Shown: positions 32,895-41,955 of the stretch, one piece after another | How positions within the stretch are numbered: the stretch's first letter is position 1 | Layout: every line of letters begins with the position of its first letter | Source: JBBDIP01 sp050260675 | GTDB taxonomy: Bacteria > Bacillota > Sulfobacillia > Fermentithermobacillales > Fermentithermobacillaceae | Assembly (NCBI GenBank): GCA_050260675.1 | Contig: JBLNCN010000010.1 | Coordinates: 1-64,000 of the forward strand | Direction: 5' to 3' | Length of the DNA: 64,000 nucleotides | Notes under the pieces: model-generated | Told to the model about the DNA's origin: nothing | What the model saw: only the letters and a program-made list of their open reading frames with translations | Database searches by the model: none | Made by a program: the position numbers and the translations under genes

Positions 32895-33374
32895 CTAACG
32901 TAGAGACCGCGCCTGAGCAGGGAATCTACGGGTCTGGCGAACGCCCATCGCGTACTTGCCCCAGCAGTCAGCGCACAAGTGTACATTCGGGAGTACCTCT
33001 CGTACATCCACCGTGCTCCCGCAGGACCGGCACCTTGTCAGGCCGCAGCAGGGGCTTACCGTCAGAGCGTCGCCGTTCTCGACCACGGCCAACCGCTTGC
33101 CCGGAATCCAGCTGAGGGTATCCCGGAGCGCCGCCGGGACAATGATCTTCCCCCCGGCTCCCAGGTAGCAGTCAGCAGCGAGAACAGCGGACCCTCCGCT
33201 CGTGGTCGCGCTGCCTTTTGCGGCCCGGTCCGTGCTCTCACCCTTGGGCATGTCCCTGAGCTCCAACACCTGACCGACTGCGGAAGCTAGGAGGCGCGTG
33301 CCCTCTTCCCACCCTTTTTCCTCACGGAACACGGCGGGAAGGGTGAACCGCCAGCCGCTGGTCAGCGTCGACAT
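32895..33374 (-). CDS. Double AbrB-fold / zinc-ribbon transcription regulator
   Basis: A 159-residue protein with two swapped-hairpin AbrB-type modules: GWRFTLPAVFREEKGW at the N-terminus and GGKIIVPAALRDTL near residues 75-90. A zinc knuckle pair follows, CRSCGSTVDVREVLPN...CADCW. ATG 33374 has AGAAGGATA immediately upstream; the frame extends to 33515 without homology. It is the downstream member of a tandem pair with the gene at 33413-33838 and lies upstream of two tRNA genes. It is probably a DNA-binding regulator, with target unknown. Confidence 0.75.
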   Translation of the reverse strand: MSTLTSGWRFTLPAVFREEKGWEEGTRLLASAVGQVLELRDMPKGESTDRAAKGSATTSGGSAVLAADCYLGAGGKIIVPAALRDTLSWIPGKRLAVVENGDALTVSPCCGLTRCRSCGSTVDVREVLPNVHLCADCWGKYAMGVRQTRRFPAQARSLR

Positions 33375-33412
33375 TATCCTTCTGGTTGTTGGGGCTGCCG
33401 TCGCCACCTCCC

Positions 33413-33838
33413 TCACCTCCCCTGGGCTAGCGCCGCGCGCTCTAGGGATTCGCGACACCTGGGGCACAGGTAAACTCCGGGCAGGGCCTGCGCGACGTCC
33501 CACTCTGACCCGCATGACTGGCAGCGGACCTGGTTCTCGCCTTGCTTCACGGTTACGTGTTCGCCTGTTACCGACAACGAAAGGATTTGGCCACGGTACA
33601 AGCCGGCTTCTTCCCGTATCCGTTGGGGAATCACGATTTTGCCCAAGGAGCCCATCCTGGTTACGTCGGGACAGGTCAGGCAGTGGATCGGGTGCTTAAC
33701 GTACAGGTTTATCCCGTCATAGCTCACACATACCGCGGTGTCCTTGTCCCAACCCAGCGCCTCACGCATGGCCTTGGGTATGGTGAGACGCCAGCCTGCA
33801 TCGATGAATCTGTCTTTGCTTTCCCCCAACGCGGACAC
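33413..33838 (-). CDS. Double AbrB-fold / zinc-ribbon transcription regulator
   Basis: A paralogue of the next gene with the same order: AbrB module GWRLTIPKAMREALGW, a Cys pair (HCLTCPD), a second module LGKIVIPQRIREEAGL, then CQSCGSEWDVAQALPGVYLC and PRC. At 141 residues it is shorter by about 20. GTG 33838 lies 1 nt after GGAGG; an in-frame TTG at 33829 has better spacing and may be the real start. The pair lies between serS and two tRNA genes, all on the minus strand. Confidence 0.75.
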   Translation of the reverse strand: MSALGESKDRFIDAGWRLTIPKAMREALGWDKDTAVCVSYDGINLYVKHPIHCLTCPDVTRMGSLGKIVIPQRIREEAGLYRGQILSLSVTGEHVTVKQGENQVRCQSCGSEWDVAQALPGVYLCPRCRESLERAALAQGR

Positions 33839-33893
33839 CCTCCTCTCGCAACTCCGGCGCTGTTCTTTCTGTATCTGGCCTGACGGCTGTCTG

Positions 33894-35177
33894 CTACTTA
33901 CCGATTACTCTGACACCGTCCATGTAAGGCACGAGCGCGTCGGGCACTGTCACAGTCCCGTCTTCGTTTTGGTAGTACTCGAGGATCGTGGCCCAGGTCC
34001 TTCCGACCGCCACTCCCGATCCGTTTAGGGTATGCACCAATTCGGGCTTGGACTTCGGATCCCTCTTCAGGCGGATGGCTGCCCGCCTGGCCTGGAAGTC
34101 CTCAAAGTTGGAGCAGGACGAAATCTCCTTGTAGGCATTGTAGCTGGGGAGCCAGGTTTCCAGGTCGTAGGTCTTCGCGGACGAGAACCCCATATCGCCG
34201 GTGGAAAGCACGACGCGACGGTAGGGTAGCCCAAGCCGCTCGAGGACCTCCTCGGCGTCATCCGTGAGCTGCTCGAGAGCCTCGTAGGAGGACTCGGGCG
34301 TCGTGAACTGCACCAGCTCCACCTTGTCGAACTGGTGGACGCGGATGATACCCCTGGTGTCCTTGCCCGCCGAGCCGGCCTCCAGACGGAAGCACGGGCT
34401 GAAAGCAGCGTATTTGATTGGCAAGGACTCTGCCGGCACGATTTCGTCGCGATGGATGTTGGTCACGGGCACTTCGGCCGTTGGGATGAGATAGAGCTCC
34501 TGGTCCTGTATTTTGAACATGTCTTGTCTGAACTTAGGGAGCTGGCCGGTGCCGAACATAGACTTGTCGTTCACGAGGAACGGCGGGAATATCTCGGTGT
34601 AGCCCTGCTCTTTTGTGTGCACGTCGAGGAAGAAGCGGATGATCGCCCGCTCCAACTGCGCCCCCTGGCCCTTTAGGAGCGGAAAGCGTGAGCCGGAGAT
34701 CTTCGCTGCCCTCTCAAGGTCGAGAATGCCGAGCCTTGTCCCTATCTCCCAATGGGGCTTCGGCTCAAACGAAAACTTCCTGACCTCTCCCCATCTCTTG
34801 ACCTCGACGTTGGATTCCGAGTCCGGACCCACCGGCACCGACGAGTGTGGGATATTCGGTATGACCGTCAGGAGCTTCTGGAGCTCGCCTTCGGTCTCTG
34901 TCAGCTTGGCTTCCAGCCGGGAGATATCGTTGGCCACCTTAGCTCCCTCGGCAACGTCAGCGGACGAGTCCTTGCCTTCACGCTTATCCTTGGCGATCTT
35001 CGCGGCGATCTCATTACGCCTTGCCCGTAGAGCTTCAACTTCAGACCTCATCTTGCGGGCTTCTTCGTCCAATTCAAGCACAGGCGTAATGTCGAGATCG
35101 CTTTGGCGGCTCTGGAGCGCCGTCCTGACCGCTTCCGGGTCTTGCCTAATGAGCCGCAGGTCAAGCACCGAGATCAT
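33894..35177 (-). CDS. serS: Seryl-tRNA synthetase
   Basis: A 427-residue class II enzyme. The N-terminal coiled-coil arm (about residues 25-105) that grips the long variable arm of tRNA-Ser is present. Motif 2 lies in FRLEAGSAGKDTRGIIRVHQF and motif 3 in NGSGVAVGRTWATILE. ATG 35177 overlaps the mtnA stop by 17 nt, so serS is read from the mtnP-mtnA transcript. No T-box was seen upstream, unlike many Bacillota serS genes. Confidence 0.95.
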   Translation of the reverse strand: MISVLDLRLIRQDPEAVRTALQSRQSDLDITPVLELDEEARKMRSEVEALRARRNEIAAKIAKDKREGKDSSADVAEGAKVANDISRLEAKLTETEGELQKLLTVIPNIPHSSVPVGPDSESNVEVKRWGEVRKFSFEPKPHWEIGTRLGILDLERAAKISGSRFPLLKGQGAQLERAIIRFFLDVHTKEQGYTEIFPPFLVNDKSMFGTGQLPKFRQDMFKIQDQELYLIPTAEVPVTNIHRDEIVPAESLPIKYAAFSPCFRLEAGSAGKDTRGIIRVHQFDKVELVQFTTPESSYEALEQLTDDAEEVLERLGLPYRRVVLSTGDMGFSSAKTYDLETWLPSYNAYKEISSCSNFEDFQARRAAIRLKRDPKSKPELVHTLNGSGVAVGRTWATILEYYQNEDGTVTVPDALVPYMDGVRVIGK

Positions 35178-36234
35178 CCCCTAGCACGATTTTGGGTAGG
35201 TTTTCCCCTATTGGCGGAAAGATCACGCCTCTTTCGGTGATTATAGCCGATATGAGGCCGGAGGGAGTCAAGTCGAATGCCGGGTTGAACGCCTTGGCGC
35301 CTGTTGGAGCCACGCCGGCCCCTTTGAACGAGAGCACTTCCGACTCGGGGCGCATCTCCACCGGGATGCCTGACTTGTCGGGAATGGACAGGTCAAAGGT
35401 CGAGGACGGGGCGGCCACGTAGAACGGGATGCGGTGGATGCTGGCAAGGCACGCCAGCGTGTATGTGCCGATCTTATTGGCCACATCGCCGTTTTTGGCG
35501 ATACGGTCCGCCCCGACGATGATGCAGTCCACCCCACCGGTGGAGATGAGGTACCCCGCCGCGCTATCTACCAAAACTGTAACCGGGATGCCATCCTGCA
35601 GTAGTTCCCAGGCGGTAAGCCTCGCACCCTGCAAGTAGGGGCGGGTCTCGTCGGCGTAGACCATCGAGACCTTTCCCTGGGCATAGGCGCTGCGGATCAC
35701 GCCGAGGGCCGTACCGTAGCCTCCGGTGGCGAGCGCGCCGGCGTTACAATGGGTCAGGACCCGTGTCCCTTCCTTGAACAAGGCGGCGCCGTGCTCCCCC
35801 ATCCGGCGGTTCATGGCGATGTCCTCTTCCTCGATCGCCCGCGCTTCGGTTTCCGCGACGTCTACGAAAGAGGCACCGCCGGCAGCGCTCAACGCTTCGA
35901 GCGTTTTGGCCATCACCCGGTCGACGGCCCATTTCAGGTTCACGGCGGTCGGCCTGGCGGAAGTGAGGACTGCCGCCGCCTCGTGCAGGAATTGGGGCAC
36001 GAAGGCGAGGCCCTGGCCGGAGGCCATGGCGCCTTCAGACGCCTCGCGAGCCGCCGCGGCGACTCCATAAGCGCCGGCGATGCCTATGGCCGGGGCTCCA
36101 CGGACCACCATATCCGTAATCGCCCGGGCTATTTCCCGGAAATCCCCCGACTCCACATAGTCGACTCTCTCCGGGAGGTACCTCTGGTCAAGGAGGACAA
36201 GCCGCTCGTCCTGCCACTTCACCGCTTGTACCAT
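35161..36234 (-). CDS. mtnA: S-methyl-5-thioribose-1-phosphate isomerase
   Basis: Methionine salvage: converts 5-methylthioribose-1-phosphate to the ribulose form. The 357-residue protein has RGAPAIGIAGAYGVA, THCNAGALATGGYGTALGVI with the catalytic Cys, the DETRPYLQGARLTAWEL segment, and IVGADRIAKNGDVANKIGTY with the catalytic Asp. ATG 36234 follows GGGGGTGAA. It is preceded by mtnP, the enzyme of the step before, after 82 nt, so the pair works on 5'-methylthioadenosine. Some proteins of this fold are eIF2B-like, but the Cys/Asp pair supports MtnA. Confidence 0.93.
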   Translation of the reverse strand: MVQAVKWQDERLVLLDQRYLPERVDYVESGDFREIARAITDMVVRGAPAIGIAGAYGVAAAAREASEGAMASGQGLAFVPQFLHEAAAVLTSARPTAVNLKWAVDRVMAKTLEALSAAGGASFVDVAETEARAIEEEDIAMNRRMGEHGAALFKEGTRVLTHCNAGALATGGYGTALGVIRSAYAQGKVSMVYADETRPYLQGARLTAWELLQDGIPVTVLVDSAAGYLISTGGVDCIIVGADRIAKNGDVANKIGTYTLACLASIHRIPFYVAAPSSTFDLSIPDKSGIPVEMRPESEVLSFKGAGVAPTGAKAFNPAFDLTPSGLISAIITERGVIFPPIGENLPKIVLGDDLGA

Positions 36235-36316
36235 GTTTTCACCCCCGCGTTGAGTGAGTGAGACTCGCCGCCGACGGCCCACCCGTCTCCGTTCATACCA
36301 TTCCAACCGTGAACTC

Positions 36317-37129
36317 CTAGGGCTTGGCCCTCCTAAGGTCCTCCTCGCACGGGCAGCCCCTCTCCGCGGGCAGCGCGCCGATGATCTTCTTGACCAGGGT
36401 CTTCAGGAGCTGGTTGTGCTCCATAAAGACTCGCACCACCTCGTCCTGGGTCACTGCTGCCACGTCGTCCCTGCCCTCGAGCCCGGCGTCGTAGTCGGTT
36501 ATGAGGGAGAGGTTCAGGTAACACATACCGAGTTCCTTGGCCAGAATCGCCTCAGGATAGCCCGTCATGTTGATGACCTTCCAGCCGAGCGAAGAGAACC
36601 ACCTGGACTCGGCTCTGGTCGAAAAGCGGGGTCCTTGGATCACCACCATGGTCCCATCCGGGTGGAAACGAACCCCCAGTTCCTTTGCGGACCGGACTGC
36701 CACGCCTCGCATTTCCGGGCAATATGGGTCTGCGGAACTGATATGTACGGCGGACGGGCCATCGTAGAAGGTATCCTTCCTCCCTGTCGTGCGATCCACG
36801 AACTGGTCGCAGATAACGAAGTCCCCCGGCTTGACCTCGGGCTGGAGGCTCCCTGCGGCGCAGGGCCCCACCACACGGCTGACGCCCAGGCTGTGCAATG
36901 CCCATATGTTGGCCCGGTAGTTGACCATGTGCGGCGGAAACTGATGGTGCCGGCCGTGCCTCGGCAGGAACGCGACCCTCCTCCCCGCCACGCTGCCGAT
37001 GGCGATGAGATCGCTCGGCGCGCCGAAGGGAGTGTCAACCTTCACCTCTGTAACATCGTCCAAGAAGTGATAGAAACCGGTTCCGCCGATTACAGCTATC
37101 TCAGCCCTGCGTTCCATCCTCGGGTCCAT
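36317..37129 (-). CDS. mtnP: S-methyl-5'-thioadenosine phosphorylase
   Basis: Phosphorolysis of 5'-methylthioadenosine to adenine and 5-methylthioribose-1-phosphate, which MtnA then uses. The 270-residue protein has IGGTGFY at the phosphate site, PRHGRHHQFPPHMVNYRANI, and the MTAP signature around VINMTGYPEAILAKEL and ITDYDAG. ATG 37129 is used; its Shine-Dalgarno AGGAGGGAAG is 16 nt away, so ATG 37117 (MERRAEI) is possible. No S-adenosylmethionine riboswitch was seen upstream. Confidence 0.9.
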   Translation of the reverse strand: MDPRMERRAEIAVIGGTGFYHFLDDVTEVKVDTPFGAPSDLIAIGSVAGRRVAFLPRHGRHHQFPPHMVNYRANIWALHSLGVSRVVGPCAAGSLQPEVKPGDFVICDQFVDRTTGRKDTFYDGPSAVHISSADPYCPEMRGVAVRSAKELGVRFHPDGTMVVIQGPRFSTRAESRWFSSLGWKVINMTGYPEAILAKELGMCYLNLSLITDYDAGLEGRDDVAAVTQDEVVRVFMEHNQLLKTLVKKIIGALPAERGCPCEEDLRRAKP

Positions 37130-37245
37130 GTGCGCGCCGCGTTGCGGCTTCCCTCCTAACCTCTTATGATGATTTCCCGACTGGTATTTCCCGGACATAT
37201 GCGGAGTGCCCTGCCTTCGGGTCCCCCCACATATCTCGATAAACC

Positions 37246-37275
37246 AAAAGGGCCGCCACAATTGCTGCGCGGCCC
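37246..37275 (-). terminator. Rho-independent terminator after gyrA
   Basis: GGGCCGC (37250-37256) pairs with GCGGCCC (37269-37275). On the minus strand TTTTGG follows at 37249-37244. It ends the gyrB-gyrA unit 29 nt after the gyrA stop. Confidence 0.75.
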
Positions 37276-37303
37276 CTCCTTGCTGTATACAACCGCCAAG
37301 GCC

Positions 37304-39727
37304 CTAGGATTCTCTGGTCGCCAGGCTCGCCGCGACCAGCCGGTCATCAGCCTCAACTTTCATGAGCCGCACGCCGGTTGCGGCACGATGTGCCTGCTTC
37401 ACCTGGCTTAGGCTGGTTCTGATCGCGATGCCTGAGGCGGTGGTGAGCAGTACTTCGTCTTCCGGCGACACGACTCGCATGACGGCTAAGGGACCGCTCT
37501 TCTCATTCACCTTGATCGCTATGACGCCGCCTCCGCCCCGGTTATGAAGCGGGAATTCCTCGACCGGCGTGAGTTTTCCATATCCGTTTACGCTAGCCAG
37601 AAGCACCATTCCACCGGAAGATGCGCTGTCGGCTCCGACAATGAAGTCATCCCGCCCGACTCGCATGCCCCTTACGCCCGCGGCGTCCCTGCCCATGGGG
37701 CGAACGTCGCCCACCCGGAACCGCAAGGCCTTGCCCTTAGCGGTGGCAAGGAGCACTTCGTCGTCGTCCACAACGAAGCGGGCCTGGATGAGCGAGTCGT
37801 TCTCACGCAGCGTAACCGCTCTGAGACCGGATTTCCGGTAGGATGCAAACTCGGAGAGCGGAGTCCTCTTGCACACACCCTTCTTGGTGATGAATAGGAG
37901 GTCGCCCTCTGACTCGGCGTCAACCGGAATGAGGTCCGTCACTCTCTCGTCCTCGGCCAGCGAAACAAGCCGCGACACCAGGAATCCCTTGGCCTGTTTA
38001 CCGGCTTCAGGTATGTCGTATACCTTTAGCCAGTATGCCTTGCCCTGGGTGGTGAACAAGAGGAGCGATTCACGGGTGGTCGCGATGACCACCTTCTCGA
38101 CCCAGTCCTCTTCTCTGGTCTGCATGGACGTGGTGCCCACGCCGCCCCTTCTCTGGCTGCGGTAGACCGCGAGAGGCATCCGCTTGATGTAGCCGAGGCG
38201 GGTGAGGAGCACCGTGACCTCTTCCTCGATGATAAGCTCCTCTTCCTTGATCTCCTCAATATGCTGCACGATCCGGGTGCGCCGGTCGTCGGCATAGGAC
38301 TTCTTCACGTCAAGGAGTTCCTTCTTGACGATACCCATCACCATCCGCTCAGAGGCCAAGACCGCGCGCAGGTACTCTATCTCTTTCAGGAGCGCCTGCC
38401 TCTCTGCAATGATCTTGTCCCGGTCCTGCTTGGTGAGCTTTTCAAGCCTCATGTCGAGGATAGCGTCTGCCTGGACCTTGTCGAGACCGAAGTTCTCCAT
38501 GAGGCCTTTATGCGCTTCGGCCCTGTCGGCCGAAGCCCGGATGAGGGCTATCACCGCGTCCAGGTTGTCGATAGCGATGACCAGGCCAGCAAGGATGTGA
38601 GCCCTCTCTTCCGCCTTGCGCAGTTCATACTTGGTCCTCTTGACCACAACGTCCTTGCGGTGCATCACGTAGTGCCACAGCATGGACCGCAGATCGAGGA
38701 TCTGGGGGCGATTGTCCACCAGCGCCAGCATGATCCCGCCGAAACTGGTCTGGAGCTGTGTGTGCTTGAACAGCTGGTTCAGCACGACCTCGGGCTCGAC
38801 GTCGCGCCGGACCTCGATGACGACTCGAAGCCCTTCCTTCTTGTCGCTCTCGTCCCTAAGGTCGGTGACGCCTTGAACCTTCTTGTCCCGCACCAGTCCC
38901 GCGATGCTCTCGATGAGCCTCGCCTTGTTGACCTGATAGGGGATCTCGTCGACGATGATAGCCTGCTTGCCGCTCTTCTCCTTCTCAATGCGCGTCTTTG
39001 CCCGAAGGGTGAGGATCCCGCGGCCGGTAGTATACAGGGACTTTATGGCATCGGAGCCGACGATAAGCCCGCCGGTAGGAAAGTCGGGCCCCTTTATGTG
39101 CTTCATGAGGTCCTCGGAGGTCATCTCCGGCTTGTCGATGAGCGCCGCTGCGGCGTCCACCACCTCGCCCAGGTTGTGGGGAGGGATGCTGGTGGCCATG
39201 CCGACGGCGATACCGACTGAGCCGTTCACCAGGAGGTTCGGGATCCTGGACGGAAGGACGGTGGGCTCTTGCAGGGTGTCGTCGAAGTTGGGCAGCCAGT
39301 CCACGGTCTCCTTGTCGATATCGGCCAGGAGCTCTTCCGAAATAGCGGTAAGCCGTGCCTCGGTGTAGCGGGACGCCGCGGCCGGGTCCCCATCTATGGA
39401 TCCGAAGTTGCCGTGCCCGTCAACCAAGGGGTAGCGCATGGTGAATGGCTGAGCCAGCCGCACGATAGCGTCGTAGATCGACTCGCCGTGGGGATGGTAC
39501 TTACCCATAACCTCTCCCACGATCCTTGCGGACTTCTTGTGAGGCTTGTCGTGCCTTAGGGCAAGCTCATCCATGGCGTAAACGATCCTGCGCTGGACCG
39601 GCTTCAGACCGTCTCGAACGTCGGGGAGCGCCCGGGAGACGATGACGCTCATCGAATAGTCGATAAAGGAGCGCCTCATCTCATCTTCTATCGGGGTCGG
39701 GACAACTCTCGCGATATCGTCTGGCAT
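37304..39727 (-). CDS. gyrA: DNA gyrase subunit A
   Basis: An 807-residue type II topoisomerase breakage-reunion subunit. Catalytic Tyr121 lies in ASRYTEARLT. The quinolone pocket reads HPHGESIYD, with Ser83 and Asp86, the usual sensitive residues. The C-terminal beta-pinwheel has the GyrA-box variant QRRGGVG, which marks it as gyrase rather than ParC. The gene follows gyrB by 10 nt. With GyrB it introduces negative supercoils next to the origin. Confidence 0.97.
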   Translation of the reverse strand: MPDDIARVVPTPIEDEMRRSFIDYSMSVIVSRALPDVRDGLKPVQRRIVYAMDELALRHDKPHKKSARIVGEVMGKYHPHGESIYDAIVRLAQPFTMRYPLVDGHGNFGSIDGDPAAASRYTEARLTAISEELLADIDKETVDWLPNFDDTLQEPTVLPSRIPNLLVNGSVGIAVGMATSIPPHNLGEVVDAAAALIDKPEMTSEDLMKHIKGPDFPTGGLIVGSDAIKSLYTTGRGILTLRAKTRIEKEKSGKQAIIVDEIPYQVNKARLIESIAGLVRDKKVQGVTDLRDESDKKEGLRVVIEVRRDVEPEVVLNQLFKHTQLQTSFGGIMLALVDNRPQILDLRSMLWHYVMHRKDVVVKRTKYELRKAEERAHILAGLVIAIDNLDAVIALIRASADRAEAHKGLMENFGLDKVQADAILDMRLEKLTKQDRDKIIAERQALLKEIEYLRAVLASERMVMGIVKKELLDVKKSYADDRRTRIVQHIEEIKEEELIIEEEVTVLLTRLGYIKRMPLAVYRSQRRGGVGTTSMQTREEDWVEKVVIATTRESLLLFTTQGKAYWLKVYDIPEAGKQAKGFLVSRLVSLAEDERVTDLIPVDAESEGDLLFITKKGVCKRTPLSEFASYRKSGLRAVTLRENDSLIQARFVVDDDEVLLATAKGKALRFRVGDVRPMGRDAAGVRGMRVGRDDFIVGADSASSGGMVLLASVNGYGKLTPVEEFPLHNRGGGGVIAIKVNEKSGPLAVMRVVSPEDEVLLTTASGIAIRTSLSQVKQAHRAATGVRLMKVEADDRLVAASLATRES

Positions 39728-39737
39728 GTGCGGCCTC

Positions 39738-41654
39738 CTACGCTATGGTGTCAAGGTTCTTAACCAGGTGGGCGTTCAGTTCGATGAACTGGCGCCTCGG
39801 CTCAACCTTGTCGCCCATGAGTATCGTGAATACCTCGTCGGCAAGCATCGCGTCCTGGATCTTCACCTGCCGCATGGTCCTGGTCTCCGGGTCCATGGTG
39901 GTCTCCCACAGCTGGTGGTAGTCCATTTCGCCAAGACCCTTGAACCGCTGGATGGTGGTACCCTCACGACCGTGCTTCTTGAACCACTGCTCCAGCTCCT
40001 CGTCGTTGCGCAGGTACTTCTCGGTCTTCCCCTTCTTCACCATGTAAAGGGGCGGTTCCGCGATGTACAGGAACCCCCGCTCGATGAGTTCGGGCATATA
40101 GCGGTAGAAGAAGGTGAGGAGCAGCGTCCTAATGTGGGCGCCGTCGACGTCGGCGTCGGTCATAATCACGATCTTGTGGTACCTGGCCTTGGATATGTCG
40201 AAATCATCGCTGATGCCGGTGCCGATGGCGGTGATTAGCGAGCGGATCTCCTCGTGGGCAAGCGCCTTATCCAGCCTTGCCTTCTCCACGTTCAGGATCT
40301 TTCCCCGGAGGGGCAGCACCGCTTGGAAGTGCCGGTCTCTCCCCTGCTTGGCGGACCCTCCTGCGGAATCCCCCTCCACTATGAACAACTCGGCCTCTCT
40401 GGGGTCCCGAGTGGTGCAGTCGGTGAGCTTGCCGGGAAGGGAAGTAACTTCCAGGGCGCTCTTGCGCTTGGTCAGCTCCCTTGCCTGCCTCGCCGCTTCC
40501 CGCGCTCGAGCGGCAACGATAGCCTTCTGGGCGATGGTCTTGGCCAAGCCGATGTTCTTATCAAAGTAGTCCAGCAGTATCTCTGAAACGGCGCCTGCGA
40601 CCACGCCGGCTACCTCAGAGTTGCCTAACTTGGTCTTGGTCTGTCCCTCAAACTGCGGGTCGGAGACCTTCACGTGCAGGACGGCCACGATCCCTTCCCG
40701 GATGTCTTCGCCCGAGAGGTTGCCGTCGCCGTTCTTGAGGGCTCCGGCCTGCCGGCCCATGTCGTTGATTACACGAGTGAGTGCGGTCCGGAAGCCCTGT
40801 TCGTGGGTCCCGCCCTCGTGGGTGCGGATGGTGTTGGCGAAGGACAGCACGTTCTCCGAGTACGCGTCGTTGTACTGGAACGCGAACTCGATATCAATCC
40901 CATCCCTGGTGGCAGCCCCGTAGATAGGTTCTTTGTGCAAGATGTCCTTGTTCTTGTTGAGGGCCTTCACGTACTCGACGATGCCGCCTTCAAAAACGTA
41001 CTCGACGTGCTTGTCCGCGCGCTCGTCGAAGAGCTCGATGCGGAGCCCTTTGTTCAGGAAAGCGAGCTCGCGGAGCCTCTGCGACACGGTATCGAACTCA
41101 AAGTCGGTAGTCTCGAAAATCCCTGCGTCAGGCTTGAAGCGGACCAGCGTGCCTGTATCGGTGGCCTCTCCCACTACCTTCAGCGGGACAGTGGTGTGCC
41201 CTCGCTCAAACTTGATGTAGTGGACCTTCCCGTTCTGCCTTACGGTCACTTCCAGGTACTCGGAGAGCGCGTTTACCGCGGAGACGCCGACCCCGTGAAG
41301 TCCTCCCGACACCTTGTAAGCGCCGCTGCCGAATTTCGACCCGGCGTGAAGCTTGGTGAGAGCCACTTCGACGGCGGGGATTCCGAGCTGGGGGTGTATG
41401 TCCACCGGTATGCCGCGGCCGTTATCCAGGACCGAGGCCGATCCATCCTGATGCAGGGTAACTACTATCTTGTCACAGTAGCCGTTCAGCGCCTCGTCGA
41501 CGCTGTTGTCGACCACCTCATAGAGACAGTGATGGAGTCCCTGGACGGCAGTGGTGCCAATGTACATTCCGGGACGGCGGCGTACAGCCTCCAACCCCTC
41601 CAGGACTTTTATCTGTTCAGCGCCGTACTCCTGCCTGCCTTCCTCTTCCCTCAA
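39738..41654 (-). CDS. gyrB: DNA gyrase subunit B
   Basis: The 638-residue ATPase subunit. The GHKL site is EVVDNSVDEALNGYC and DNGRGIPVDIHP, and the TOPRIM metal motifs are EGDSAGG and DADVDGAHIRTLLLTFFYR. The C-terminal QRFKGLGEMDYHQLWETTMD is also conserved. It is the standard 640-residue form without an insertion. It lies 19 nt after the remB-like gene and 10 nt before gyrA. Confidence 0.97.
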   Translation of the reverse strand: MREEEGRQEYGAEQIKVLEGLEAVRRRPGMYIGTTAVQGLHHCLYEVVDNSVDEALNGYCDKIVVTLHQDGSASVLDNGRGIPVDIHPQLGIPAVEVALTKLHAGSKFGSGAYKVSGGLHGVGVSAVNALSEYLEVTVRQNGKVHYIKFERGHTTVPLKVVGEATDTGTLVRFKPDAGIFETTDFEFDTVSQRLRELAFLNKGLRIELFDERADKHVEYVFEGGIVEYVKALNKNKDILHKEPIYGAATRDGIDIEFAFQYNDAYSENVLSFANTIRTHEGGTHEQGFRTALTRVINDMGRQAGALKNGDGNLSGEDIREGIVAVLHVKVSDPQFEGQTKTKLGNSEVAGVVAGAVSEILLDYFDKNIGLAKTIAQKAIVAARAREAARQARELTKRKSALEVTSLPGKLTDCTTRDPREAELFIVEGDSAGGSAKQGRDRHFQAVLPLRGKILNVEKARLDKALAHEEIRSLITAIGTGISDDFDISKARYHKIVIMTDADVDGAHIRTLLLTFFYRYMPELIERGFLYIAEPPLYMVKKGKTEKYLRNDEELEQWFKKHGREGTTIQRFKGLGEMDYHQLWETTMDPETRTMRQVKIQDAMLADEVFTILMGDKVEPRRQFIELNAHLVKNLDTIA

Positions 41655-41673
41655 AGCAAAACCTCCCCATCGG

Positions 41674-41913
41674 TCATCTTAACACACCCTCGCTTGGGGG
41701 CGAAACTATGTTCGTCTGGAGCCTTTTTCTCAGCGTCGCCGCGGTAACCTGGGTCAGGTACAGCTTGTCTTTGGTCACCACCAGCGACTGCGGGAGCCCT
41801 CCTGCCTCAACCAGAAAGCCGTGGGCTCTGGCGTATCCTACCATCTCCCGGTTCTCCGCCGAGAGTCGCCCCGCGCCCCAGTCCAGGACCATGACGACCT
41901 CATCCGCGTTCAC
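41674..41913 (-). CDS. DUF370/RemB-like protein
   Basis: A short protein between dciA and gyrB, the place of remB (yaaB) in other Bacillota. From GTG 41913 it has 79 residues (NADEVVMVLDWGAGRLSAEN onward). The family pattern, a strand LxLG then D-V-V-x-I-L-D, continues upstream in frame as WVLLGPGAVV before the GTG. So the conserved N-terminal strand lies outside the GTG-started protein. No ATG, GTG or TTG exists between the upstream stop and that strand; GTA at about 41949 lies near AGGATGAGG. Function is inferred as a small DNA-binding or regulatory protein. Confidence 0.65.
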   Translation of the reverse strand: MNADEVVMVLDWGAGRLSAENREMVGYARAHGFLVEAGGLPQSLVVTKDKLYLTQVTAATLRKRLQTNIVSPPSEGVLR

Positions 41914-41955
41914 GACGGCTCCCGGACCGAGCAGGACCCACTCGCTTACCGGACC

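Noticed and set aside
36131..36143. ATTTCCCGGAAAT, resembling a Noc-binding site
   Set aside because: It lacks one central base of the 14-bp consensus and lies within mtnA coding sequence; similar ATTTCCCGG strings occur nearby without symmetry.
40674..41747. 357-codon open frame opposite gyrB
   Set aside because: It is antisense to a certain gene, has no homology look and reflects GC-rich codon use in the real frame; several similar ones exist opposite other genes.
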